Source of the DNA: Bacilli bacterium
Lineage (GTDB): Bacteria; Bacillota_I; Bacilli_A; RF39; UBA660
DNA length: 64,000 nucleotides
Assembly: GCA_017626405.1 (NCBI GenBank)
Contig: JAGAIS010000006.1
Span: 195,100 to 259,099, forward strand
Reading direction: 5' to 3'
Shown: in pieces, positions 44,197 to 51,308 of the stretch
Layout: each line of letters opens with the position of its first letter
Position numbering within the stretch: the first letter of the stretch is position 1
Notes under the pieces: model-generated
Told to the model about the DNA's origin: nothing
The model's input: only the letters and a program-made list of their open reading frames with translations
The model's database searches: none
Translations under genes and position numbers: made by a program

Positions 44197-45739
44197 AAGC
44201 TATACCACCAATTAATAGTGCGGCACCTGATAATATTAAGAATGTTGCTGATGATCCAGTTGCAGGAACTGGTACTTCTTTCTTATCTTCTGGTGTATTA
44301 TAGAAAACTATAATGGCACTATCTGCATATTCCCCTGAATTATTATTCTTTACTCTTAATGTTCCATCAGTTAATATTTCAAAATTAATAACTTCATTAC
44401 TTAAAATATATCCTGTTGGAGCTTCAACTTCACTTAACGTATATTTACCAACATTTAATTGATATTGATAAACTGAATCTTTTGATATAAATTCGTGAAC
44501 TACATTTCCCTTTTCATCTTTAATTACCATTTTAGCATTTGCTAAATATGCATCAGTCTTACTATCCTTCTTAGCAAAACTTACAACATCTAGTAATTCA
44601 TTAATCATAACTACTCTATCAACTAATACATAGTTATTTTTGTCATTTTTAACATAAACTTTTCCATCTTCATCAACTTTAAATCTAATAGTTGTTGATG
44701 ATAATCTATAACCTTTTGGAGCTATTGTTTCATTTAATGAATACTCTCCAACACTCAAAGTTAACTTGTTTGGTTTATCAGTAGATACCCAAGTAGATAC
44801 TAAATTACCATTACTATCTTTAACAGTTAATGTAGCTCCAGGTACTTCCTTAGATTGAGTTACATCAGTTTTACTAATTTGAACTTCATAATCGTCAGGA
44901 TAGTTTCTAATAATCATATTTACTGAATCTTGAATTGTTATTGTTCTGTCTAAAGCATCTTGGAATAAGATCTTTTGATATTTACTACTATGATAATAGT
45001 AATATGCTTCTTGTTTATTATAAGTTCCTGTTACATTAAGAGATAACTTTAATTGTTTTCCTTCATCAATTTTATCTACAGGTACTTTTACTTTAACTCC
45101 ATTACCACTCTTAACTACTAAAGATCCTTTAGGAGCATTAGTTAAAGAGTATTTTAAATTACCAGTTAAATTTCTTGTAGTTACAGGTATAACTGATGAT
45201 ACAAAATAACCATCTTTCTCTGTAAAAGATATATTTTCTTTACCTAATGATAAGCCACCAGTTTGTTGTACATAAGTTTGAGCTCCATTAAGTAATTCAA
45301 TAATTTTTTTACAAACATCATTTGTATCTTTATGCGCTACAATGTATTTTTTTACTGCTGTTTCTAGATTATTATTATTTTGATTTAAATAATCTTCATA
45401 ATACCAAACCGCCATTTGAGTAATATAGAAATCCTTATCTTTATCCCCAGTATTTGGTTTGTTATTTAAAATATAGATAAATCCTGGATTAACAGTACTT
45501 TGTTTTGTAAATGTTACTCCCTTATCATATGTTGCTTCCATATTTATACAATAAATATAGTATTTTCCATTGTCTGCAGTCTTAACTATAACTCTAAAAT
45601 TATCCAAATATTCGATAATTTTATAATTATCAGATGTAAATGCATCAGGAATACTAGTACTAGCGCTTACACCAGTAATTCCAGCAAATAGCATTGTTGC
45701 AATAATAGCAATAAATGCAAATAATTTGAACTTCTTCAT
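44168..45739 (-). CDS. wall-anchored adhesin with thioester and SpaA-type domains
   Basis: Domain order: signal peptide (1-26), thioester domain (Cys64 in YIYCINME and Gln108 in YITQMAVW), middle region with SpaA-like beta folds, a SpaA domain (about 285-385: ISKTD, NETIAPKGY), another (about 387-490: FAKKD, SEVEAPTGY) and a C-terminal sorting signal VPATGS with a helix and KKTIKEC. Thioester domains of this type can bind host surfaces covalently, and the K/E pairs form isopeptide bonds. The anchor box is VPATG, not LPxTG. The operon continues with the sortase. Promoter at 45767-45795. Confidence 0.9.
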   Translation of the reverse strand: MKKFKLFAFIAIIATMLFAGITGVSASTSIPDAFTSDNYKIIEYLDNFRVIVKTADNGKYYIYCINMEATYDKGVTFTKQSTVNPGFIYILNNKPNTGDKDKDFYITQMAVWYYEDYLNQNNNNLETAVKKYIVAHKDTNDVCKKIIELLNGAQTYVQQTGGLSLGKENISFTEKDGYFVSSVIPVTTRNLTGNLKYSLTNAPKGSLVVKSGNGVKVKVPVDKIDEGKQLKLSLNVTGTYNKQEAYYYYHSSKYQKILFQDALDRTITIQDSVNMIIRNYPDDYEVQISKTDVTQSKEVPGATLTVKDSNGNLVSTWVSTDKPNKLTLSVGEYSLNETIAPKGYRLSSTTIRFKVDEDGKVYVKNDKNNYVLVDRVVMINELLDVVSFAKKDSKTDAYLANAKMVIKDEKGNVVHEFISKDSVYQYQLNVGKYTLSEVEAPTGYILSNEVINFEILTDGTLRVKNNNSGEYADSAIIVFYNTPEDKKEVPVPATGSSATFLILSGAALLIGGIACVKKTIKEC

Positions 45740-45766
45740 AATTCATTCCCCCTTGAATTGCCGTAT

Positions 45767-45795
45767 ATAATAACATAAATAGAGAAATAATGCAA
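45767..45795 (-). promoter_or_regulatory. promoter TTGCAT-17-TATTAT with TG extension
   Basis: -35 at 45790-45795 and -10 at 45767-45772, preceded by TGT, on the minus strand. It drives the adhesin-sortase operon. 45796-45886 holds no recognised element. Confidence 0.7.
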
Positions 45796-45886
45796 ATTTT
45801 TAAGGCTTTTTCTCTAATTTTTTCAAGATTATTGATATTTTAGCCAAAATAAACATAGATATTTATTAATAATTTTAAAAAAGTTA

Positions 45887-45915
45887 TTGCATGGCAACCC
45901 AATTTATGGTATATT
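45887..45915 (+). promoter_or_regulatory. tRNA operon promoter TTGCAT-17-TATATT
   Basis: -35 at 45887-45892 and -10 at 45910-45915, with TG at 45907-45908. It is 17 bases before the first tRNA. Confidence 0.7.
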
Positions 45916-45931
45916 TATTTAGCAAGTGCAT

Positions 45932-46008
45932 GGATCTTTAGCTCAGTTGGTTAGAGCATCCGGCTCATAACCGGGCGGTCGTAGGTTCGAGTCCTACAAG
46001 ATCCACCA
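45932..46008 (+). tRNA. tRNA with CAT anticodon (Met elongator or lysidine-type Ile2)
   Basis: 77 bases including encoded CCA. Acceptor arms GGATCTT/AAGATCC pair, the D-arm is GCTCAGTTGGTTAGAGC, the anticodon loop CTCATAA, and the T-arm GTAGGTTCGAGTCCTAC. It is not an initiator (no three G-C pairs in the anticodon stem). A CAT anticodon is shared by elongator Met and Ile2 tRNAs; from sequence alone I cannot separate them. The overall sequence resembles Firmicutes tRNA-Ile2 as much as Met. Confidence 0.95.
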
Positions 46009-46015
46009 TTAATAT

Positions 46016-46100
46016 GCAGGTATGGCGGAATTGGCAGACGCGCTAGACTTAGGATCTAGTGGAGTGATTCGTGCAGGTTCAAGTCCTGTTACCTGCACCA
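46016..46100 (+). tRNA. tRNA-Leu (TAG anticodon)
   Basis: 85 bases with CCA. Acceptor GCAGGTA/TACCTGC, long variable arm, anticodon loop CTTAGGA with anticodon TAG, T-arm with GGTTCAAGTCC. It is 8 bases after the first tRNA and shares its transcript. A spurious ORF (46022 on) reads through it. Confidence 0.96.
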
Positions 46101-46107
46101 TAAATGC

Positions 46108-46142
46108 AAAAATGCTCGAACAGATAGTGTTCGAGTTTTATT
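46108..46142 (+). terminator. intrinsic terminator of the tRNA operon
   Basis: CTCGAACA and TGTTCGAG arms (46115-46122 and 46128-46135) with a 5-base loop, then TTTTATT. Confidence 0.85.
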
Positions 46143-46197
46143 ATGCATTGAAAAATATCCTCAGATTTAGTAATATAACTGCTAGGAGGTCGATACT

Positions 46198-46953
46198 ATG
46201 GAAATTCACTATTCAAGATTACAAATAGAAGTAACACGAGCATGCAATCAAATATGTCAATTTTGCTGTCGAGGTAAATCGCAAAATATAAATCAGAGTA
46301 TCGACAATATAGACTGCCTTTTTGATAATAATGATATAAGGAGTATTTACACCCTATTATTCTCCGGCGGAGAGCCAACTCTAAATGGGAAAATAATAGA
46401 CTACATAGCCGATAAAATAATACAAAAAGGAATATATGTCGATCAATTTATAATGAGTATCAATGGTATTACCTACAGTGAAGAGTTAGTACATGGGCTT
46501 AACAAATTAAGAGATTACATCGTAAGTATAAGTGATTATGAGAGACTTTGTCCTGGAATTCTCATGATTACTCAAGATCAATTTCATCGCGATGCTAATC
46601 CTGAAGTTGTTGAGAAGCTAAAATGTCTATCCTACTTTTCTCCAATATTAAAAATAGAAATTCCAAAAGACGATATATTACCTTATGGATATGCAGCAAT
46701 AAACCATCTAACTGATGAAGTACCGGATTTAAGCGATCTAACGGATTATCAAAAAAAATATAAAATAATAAAAGAAGATGGAAAAACTTATCTATATATC
46801 GATTATCAATATATTTCATCAAATGGAAATATTGTCAATGATGGATGTCAAAGTTATGATTTAATGGATGAATATTCCTTGGGTAATATCAAAGATAAAA
46901 GAATACAAGACATTTACTTATCTGATGAAGAAAAGAAATTATACTTACATTAA
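46198..46953 (+). CDS. orphan radical SAM protein
   Basis: The 251-residue protein carries CNQICQFCC (CxxxCxxC at residues 16-23) in the expected place near the N-terminus, and FSGGEPTL, the SAM-binding GGE. The C-terminal half has only one other Cys pair candidate (GCQSYDL), so a full SPASM/auxiliary cluster is not visible. An AGGAGG site precedes the ATG by 8 bases. It directly follows the tRNA terminator. No precursor peptide gene is visible nearby. The function is unknown. Confidence 0.85.
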   Translation: MEIHYSRLQIEVTRACNQICQFCCRGKSQNINQSIDNIDCLFDNNDIRSIYTLLFSGGEPTLNGKIIDYIADKIIQKGIYVDQFIMSINGITYSEELVHGLNKLRDYIVSISDYERLCPGILMITQDQFHRDANPEVVEKLKCLSYFSPILKIEIPKDDILPYGYAAINHLTDEVPDLSDLTDYQKKYKIIKEDGKTYLYIDYQYISSNGNIVNDGCQSYDLMDEYSLGNIKDKRIQDIYLSDEEKKLYLH

Positions 46954-46987
46954 AAAAGTTAGCAACTAATAGAAGCTAACTTTTTTT
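46952..46987. terminator. bidirectional intrinsic terminator
   Basis: AAGTTAGC and GCTAACTT arms with an 11-base loop, T/A runs on both sides; serves the radical SAM gene and the convergent gene ending at 46959. Confidence 0.85.
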
Positions 46988-47303
46988 CGTCTCTAAAATA
47001 ATTATCATTTTTAATCTCTATTAAAGATTTTAGTAATGCTACATATATTTGATATACTTCTTCTAAACATCCAAAACTATTTGGATCATCTAGACAATCA
47101 CTAACCATATTCGCTAATTCATCAAGTGTCTCTTTACTTTCAAAATAACACTTATTTAAAAGATGAGACATTTCTCTATTGATTGAAGAATAAATACTTT
47201 GAACAAGTTCTAACTTGTCATAGTTAATATAAATTCCCTTACACAAAGCCTCGATTACCGTTATATGTTCAAACACTGTTCTTTTACTAACCATCTTCTC
47301 CAT
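46959..47303 (-). CDS. small helical protein of unknown function
   Basis: The 114-residue protein looks all-helical (VFEHITVIEALCKGIYI, LANMVSDCLDDPNSF, VYQIYVALLKSLIEI) with four or five Cys. No family is recognised. It follows the papain/transglutaminase-like gene by 6 bases and is probably its operon partner. ATG at 47303 is used; the second ATG at 47294 is possible. Confidence 0.6.
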   Translation of the reverse strand: MEKMVSKRTVFEHITVIEALCKGIYINYDKLELVQSIYSSINREMSHLLNKCYFESKETLDELANMVSDCLDDPNSFGCLEEVYQIYVALLKSLIEIKNDNYFRDEKKLASISC

Positions 47304-47309
47304 AATACT

Positions 47310-48116
47310 TTATTTCTCCATTTCTTTATTAAGCGCTATTATTAATGCTTTTGGCTTAATTACTGAATCATCAAAACGATGAGTATTTATTGCGGCTTCA
47401 TATTCTGAATCAGCATCTTCTTTACTAACAACAGAAACATTTTCAGGTAAATAAATACCATTATAGTTTGTATAGTTTGTTGTAATTCCTGAAGCGGGAT
47501 CTATAATAATACCATTTTGTTCTAAATATGTATGATAATATTGAGCTTTAAACCCAGATTTTAGTAATGAAGTAACTAAGTTAACTTTATCAAGATATGA
47601 CATTAATTCCCAACTTACATTATGACAATTTTTGGATAATTCATATTTTTTTAAAAATCTATTAATATCAACATCATCATCAAAATATTCAAATATTGAT
47701 TTAAACAAAATTGTACCATAGTCACTTTCAATATGTACTACACCATAATTATCATAACATGCACCAATAATTGGAGATGAACATGCGTATGCAATTGCAT
47801 TATCTCGTTCACTTTCTTTAATTGAGCTTCCAATTAATCTACAAAAGAATTGTATTTCTGTACGCATATCATAGTCAGTTGATTTTAGCATATCATAGAA
47901 TACCTCTAGATATTTTCTTTGGATATTATTTAAATAATATCTAATAAAATTGAATTGTGTTAAATAATCATCAGCATTAATTCCATAAACAGGAAATACA
48001 TTATCAAAATTAATACCAATTTCCCTATAGAAACTATCCAAAAAATCTTTTGTTGCTCTTTCTTCTTTTGGAATAAACTTTTCTTCTTTTTCATAATAAA
48101 TTTCATTCACACTCAT
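47310..48116 (-). CDS. papain/transglutaminase-like protein with Cys-His-Asp pattern
   Basis: The 268-residue protein has no signal peptide or membrane helix. Its core shows NCHNVSWELMSYLDKVN then YYHTYLEQNGIIIDPASG: a Cys at the start of a helix, a His about 40 residues later and an Asp 12 residues after that. This spacing is that of transglutaminase/papain-type enzymes and suggests an active cysteine hydrolase. The call rests on pattern only. A hairpin over the RBS (48123-48137) and an AGATATCA box upstream hint at tight control. The small gene at 46959 follows. Confidence 0.6.
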   Translation of the reverse strand: MSVNEIYYEKEEKFIPKEERATKDFLDSFYREIGINFDNVFPVYGINADDYLTQFNFIRYYLNNIQRKYLEVFYDMLKSTDYDMRTEIQFFCRLIGSSIKESERDNAIAYACSSPIIGACYDNYGVVHIESDYGTILFKSIFEYFDDDVDINRFLKKYELSKNCHNVSWELMSYLDKVNLVTSLLKSGFKAQYYHTYLEQNGIIIDPASGITTNYTNYNGIYLPENVSVVSKEDADSEYEAAINTHRFDDSVIKPKALIIALNKEMEK

Positions 48117-48122
48117 ACAAAC

Positions 48123-48137
48123 ACCTCTTTACGAGGT
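48123..48137 (-). promoter_or_regulatory. ribosome-binding-site hairpin
   Basis: On the minus strand ACCTC and GAGGT pair around 5 bases. The GAGGT half is the SD of the gene at 48116, so folding would hide the ribosome binding site. Confidence 0.5.
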
Positions 48138-48141
48138 ATAT

Positions 48142-48170
48142 ATTCTACATTAAAACTATGAATTTGTCAA
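48142..48170 (-). promoter_or_regulatory. promoter TTGACA-17-TAGAAT
   Basis: -35 at 48165-48170 and -10 at 48142-48147, minus strand. An AGATATCA box (48184-48191) lies about 14 bases upstream of the -35. Confidence 0.75.
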
Positions 48171-48192
48171 AAATAGACTCAATAGATATCAT

Positions 48193-48723
48193 TTAACTCA
48201 ATTTTATAATCGAAAAAAATATATCACATAAAAAGATAAAACATAGAATAATAGTAATCAGAGGATTTATTTTTTTAATTAACCTATCACTATACTTTTT
48301 TACTACAAATAAATAAAAAAATGACATGATAACCCATAATAAAGAAGTTGGTATAGATACATATCTACCTATATGAAACGGAAAATTAGTATAAGACCAC
48401 ATTACTTTATTAAATAATTTTAGTAATAACAATCCACCAATATATTCCAATAAGGAGAGTATTATAAATAGACTCAAGAAAAGAACGATTATTCTTTTCT
48501 TTTTATTTTTTATCTTCTTTGATAAATATTTATAAACAAGAATATCAATTACTACTCCAGTTCCATAAAATGGAGTCCAAAATAGATACATAAAGCCACT
48601 TTTATTGGTAACTTTCAAGATTTTATAAATAACAGTTTCAAACGCATGGCCAAATATTGAAAACGCTAAAAAGTTGTTTGCATAATACATATAAACCACC
48701 ATTATTAGTATGGAAAAAAACAT
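48193..48723 (-). CDS. CmpB-type putative ABC-transporter membrane protein
   Basis: The 176-residue protein has about five helices. The phrases MYLFWTPFYGTGVVIDILV, LEYIGGLLLLKLFNKVMWSY and NFPFHIGRYVSIPTSLLW match the pattern of the family annotated as putative ABC transporter type IV (CmpB). In that family substrates are unknown. It is a single minus-strand gene, divergent from degV. Confidence 0.8.
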   Translation of the reverse strand: MFFSILIMVVYMYYANNFLAFSIFGHAFETVIYKILKVTNKSGFMYLFWTPFYGTGVVIDILVYKYLSKKIKNKKKRIIVLFLSLFIILSLLEYIGGLLLLKLFNKVMWSYTNFPFHIGRYVSIPTSLLWVIMSFFYLFVVKKYSDRLIKKINPLITIILCFIFLCDIFFSIIKLS

Positions 48724-48747
48724 GACAAAATATACAAATTAATGACA

Positions 48748-48776
48748 TTGACTATAGAAATATGTTTTGTTATCAT
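48748..48776 (+). promoter_or_regulatory. degV promoter TTGACT-17-TATCAT
   Basis: -35 at 48748-48753, -10 at 48771-48776 with TG before it. It ends 20 bases before the ATG at 48797. Confidence 0.75.
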
Positions 48777-48796
48777 AAAATCTAGGTGATGAAAAT

Positions 48797-49684
48797 ATGA
48801 GCAAAATAGTTATTACAACTGATAGCGGTATCGATCCAACAAATATAGAAAATATGATCCCTGCATCAATAATTGAAAATGGAAATATTAGTTATCGCGA
48901 TATGGTGGACATTACACCAATAGAAATTTTAGAAAAGGCTAAAAAAGGAAGCACATTTAAAACTTCTTCACCAATACTAACCGATTATGAAAATAAGTTT
49001 AGAGAATTATTAGAAGAATATGATGAAATCATTCATCTTTCTATGAGTAGTGGTATCAGTGAGGGAAGTGTCAATTCGTCAAGATTGATAGCAGATGATA
49101 TCAATTCTGAATATGGGGATAAGGTACATGTAATAGATACTCTAACGGGAGCTACGGGCGGAACTCTACTTAGTGAAATCGCCAATAATCTAGTATCTCA
49201 AGGATTAAATAGTGAAGATATTATAAATACATTAAATGATATAAAATCGAGAATATATACAAGTTTCTATGTGCCAAATCCCGAAGGATTTATTAGAAGT
49301 GGTAGAAACAAGTCAGAACTATGTTTAAAAGACAAAGCTTTACTTATAGGTATTAAAGCCTCACTAATGGCTGGTATAAAATTTAGAGTTGATTTCAATC
49401 AAGAAGGAAATCTATATACTAAAGGAATTATTAGAAAAAAAACTAGTCAAGGAATGATAAAAATAGTAAAAGATGTCGTAAATAATGAAAATAAACATCT
49501 ATATGATAATCAATATGCAGTAATTGGAACTATAAATGAAGAACAAGTTAATATGAATGACATTATTGAATACTTAGAAAGTTTAAAACACTTTAATCAA
49601 ATCATTAGAAGAGATATAAATGGTATTGTTGCATGTTATGGTAGCAGCGATCTATGCGGCATCAGTTTAGTAAGAAAACAATAA
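48797..49684 (+). CDS. DegV family fatty-acid-binding protein
   Basis: DegV proteins bind a fatty acid and, as FakB-type subunits, present it to a kinase. The 295 residues show KIVITTDSGIDPT (N-terminal), TSSPILTDYENKFRELL, LSMSSGISEGSVNS and the VIDT.TGATGG segment. The family layout is complete. RBS AGGTGATG. It is monocistronic. Whether it acts with a FakA homologue elsewhere is not visible here. Confidence 0.92.
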   Translation: MSKIVITTDSGIDPTNIENMIPASIIENGNISYRDMVDITPIEILEKAKKGSTFKTSSPILTDYENKFRELLEEYDEIIHLSMSSGISEGSVNSSRLIADDINSEYGDKVHVIDTLTGATGGTLLSEIANNLVSQGLNSEDIINTLNDIKSRIYTSFYVPNPEGFIRSGRNKSELCLKDKALLIGIKASLMAGIKFRVDFNQEGNLYTKGIIRKKTSQGMIKIVKDVVNNENKHLYDNQYAVIGTINEEQVNMNDIIEYLESLKHFNQIIRRDINGIVACYGSSDLCGISLVRKQ

Positions 49685-49716
49685 AAAATGAGAGAATCAC
49701 TTCTCTCTATTTTATC
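49683..49716. terminator. bidirectional intrinsic terminator
   Basis: GAGAGAA and TTCTCTC arms with a 4-base loop, followed by TATTTTATC; A-rich flank lets it serve the convergent gene at 49722 too. Confidence 0.8.
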
Positions 49717-49721
49717 TTTAA

Positions 49722-50138
49722 TTATTTATCCATTGCTGAAAATAGATTAATCATAAATTTATCTTTTTCCGAATTAGCTTTGGAAATCATAACACCTTTA
49801 TAAGTAGTTAATTCAGCTACATGTCCTTCAAGTAATATATCTGTTGGCATAATAGTTTCTAGCATAACTACGTTTTGTTCTTTATAAACTATATATCTTA
49901 ACTTAACTTCACCATGTACTTGAGTGAATAGATGGTCACTAGGTAGTTTTAATTCATATGTCTCTGTATTATTAGCTTTATCAGAACTCATTAACTCACC
50001 TAAAAACTCACCACTTCTAAGTGCAGGATAATACTCGAAGTTTAATTTTTTAAAAGCTAACATATTATATTTTTTTAATGCTCTCTCTAACTTCTTGTAT
50101 TCATTTTCGTTAATATAATCAAGAATAAATCCTTTCAT
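49722..50138 (-). CDS. soluble protein of unknown function with repeated operator-like boxes upstream
   Basis: The 138-residue protein has no signal peptide, helix-turn-helix or catalytic motif that I recognise. It looks mixed alpha-beta: a helical start (NENEYKKLERALKKYNML) and a beta-rich second half (VKLRYIVYKEQNVVMLET). AGGGGGAA site. It is a single gene with a consensus promoter and three AGATATCA boxes upstream. Confidence 0.65.
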   Translation of the reverse strand: MKGFILDYINENEYKKLERALKKYNMLAFKKLNFEYYPALRSGEFLGELMSSDKANNTETYELKLPSDHLFTQVHGEVKLRYIVYKEQNVVMLETIMPTDILLEGHVAELTTYKGVMISKANSEKDKFMINLFSAMDK

Positions 50139-50171
50139 TAGTATTCCCCCTTATTCCTTAATTACATATTA

Positions 50172-50201
50172 ATTATACCATTTGATATCTCTTATTGTCA
50201 A
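50172..50201 (-). promoter_or_regulatory. promoter TTGACA-18-TATAAT with an operator-like box in the spacer
   Basis: -35 at 50196-50201, -10 at 50172-50177, minus strand. AGATATCA lies in the spacer (50183-50190). Confidence 0.8.
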
Positions 50202-50265
50202 TTTAGAGTAAATGATATCTCTTTATGTGACGTTTAGTTTACCACAATTGATATCTATTTGTCAA
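50183..50265 (-). repeat. three AGATATCA boxes in the promoter region
   Basis: Minus-strand boxes at 50183-50190, 50213-50220 and 50249-50256 share AGATATCA with A/T-rich tails. The first and third are each preceded by TTGACA (50196-50201 and 50260-50265). A fourth box in the same 8 bases stands at 48184-48191. The spacing (30 and 36 bases) is close to three and three and a half helical turns. Confidence 0.6.
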
Positions 50266-50271
50266 ATCAGA

Positions 50272-50301
50272 TTACAGACTGTAGATAGTTAATATTATAA
50301 T
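50272..50301 (+). promoter_or_regulatory. possible promoter TTACAG-18-TATAAT
   Basis: -35 at 50272-50277 and -10 at 50296-50301, plus strand, 22 bases before the ATG at 50323. Confidence 0.45.
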
Positions 50302-50322
50302 TAAGAATCATAATATTAGTAT

Positions 50323-50664
50323 ATGAGTGAAGATCGAGTAAAAACATTGAGTATTGAAAATTTAGTTTGGATTATTTACGCAATATTTGCTATTGGTGGA
50401 ATATATGCCAATAACCTTGAAATTGAAGATATAGAAAATAGAAGTCAAAAGAATAAGAAAAAATATAAAATGATAAATGTTATCATTCTTATTATTGCTG
50501 GAATAATCAATTTATACTTTTTAAATTTAATCTATAATAGATATAAAAAGTTAAAAAACAAAACCAATTTTTTAACACTTTTAGCATCACTTATGATTTT
50601 TATTGCTGGAATAACTCTTTTATATGTTGAAATTACAGGAGATGAAATTGTGCCAAATGAATAA
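50323..50664 (+). CDS. small membrane protein, unknown
   Basis: 113 residues with three hydrophobic segments (about 13-30, 50-70, 83-102) and charged loops (QKNKKKYK). No ribosome binding site is clear, so the start is uncertain. It is divergent to the gene at 49722. No family is recognised. Confidence 0.55.
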   Translation: MSEDRVKTLSIENLVWIIYAIFAIGGIYANNLEIEDIENRSQKNKKKYKMINVIILIIAGIINLYFLNLIYNRYKKLKNKTNFLTLLASLMIFIAGITLLYVEITGDEIVPNE

Positions 50665-50695
50665 AAAAAGATATTGAATTAATCAATATCTTTTT
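50663..50695. terminator. bidirectional intrinsic terminator
   Basis: AAAGATATTGA and TCAATATCTTT arms with a short AT loop; shared by the convergent genes. Confidence 0.85.
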
Positions 50696-51227
50696 GAGTT
50701 CTATTTAATGTTTTTTCTTCACTATTAATCTTATTTTCTCCTAAATATTTTGCTAACTCTTCTTTCGCAATTCTCAATAGGTATTGTTGTAAATAAATAC
50801 TTATTATATTAGCATATATTTGTTCTTTACTATCAGCTGTTACATGACGCATAAAGTTTTCTTCAGGAGAAAATTCAACAGGTTCTGACTTTTTTTCTTT
50901 CTCTTCTTTAATAAGTTTTTCTAAATCAATGCCATCTATTAAGAAGATACCTTTTTTAGCATATTTTATAATTGTTTTTCTATGTAAAGAATAACCCATC
51001 TTCGTATATGATTCTAGTACATCACCCAAAAGAGTATAAGATTCATCTACATAAGAAACAACTTCAGTAACTTCTTCGTCATTAAGTTTAGTAGCATGTT
51101 CATTTAGTAATTCTCTTACTTCAAGTATAACTCTTTCAATTATTTCTTTATCATCCCACTTTTCTATAGCCATTATGCCATATCGTAAAACTGCGGGAAT
51201 TCCATATAGAGGTTCCATTGCGCTCAT
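50679..51227 (-). CDS. helical soluble protein of unknown function
   Basis: The 182-residue protein is rich in Glu/Lys/Leu and appears helical (RVILEVRELLNEHATKLN, ISIYLQQYLLRIAKEELAKYL). An acidic/Lys linker lies in the middle. No family is recognised. ATG at 51227 with GAAGTG five bases away; a second ATG at 51218. It is downstream of ftsK, with a terminator in between. Confidence 0.6.
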   Translation of the reverse strand: MSAMEPLYGIPAVLRYGIMAIEKWDDKEIIERVILEVRELLNEHATKLNDEEVTEVVSYVDESYTLLGDVLESYTKMGYSLHRKTIIKYAKKGIFLIDGIDLEKLIKEEKEKKSEPVEFSPEENFMRHVTADSKEQIYANIISIYLQQYLLRIAKEELAKYLGENKINSEEKTLNRTQKDID

Positions 51228-51285
51228 TAAAACACTTCTTTCTTTTATCGATATATATCATATCATACCAAAATTTTGTTTTCAA

Positions 51286-51308
51286 TAAAAAAGAGGATTA
51301 ATCCTCTT
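51286..51308 (-). terminator. intrinsic terminator of ftsK
   Basis: AAGAGGAT and ATCCTCTT arms, T run on the minus strand, overlapping the end of ftsK. Confidence 0.75.

Noticed and set aside
46022-46228. 68-residue ORF through tRNA-Leu
   Set aside because: It reads the tRNA sequence (MAELADALDLGSS is the usual artefact) and then the terminator; no ribosome binding site.
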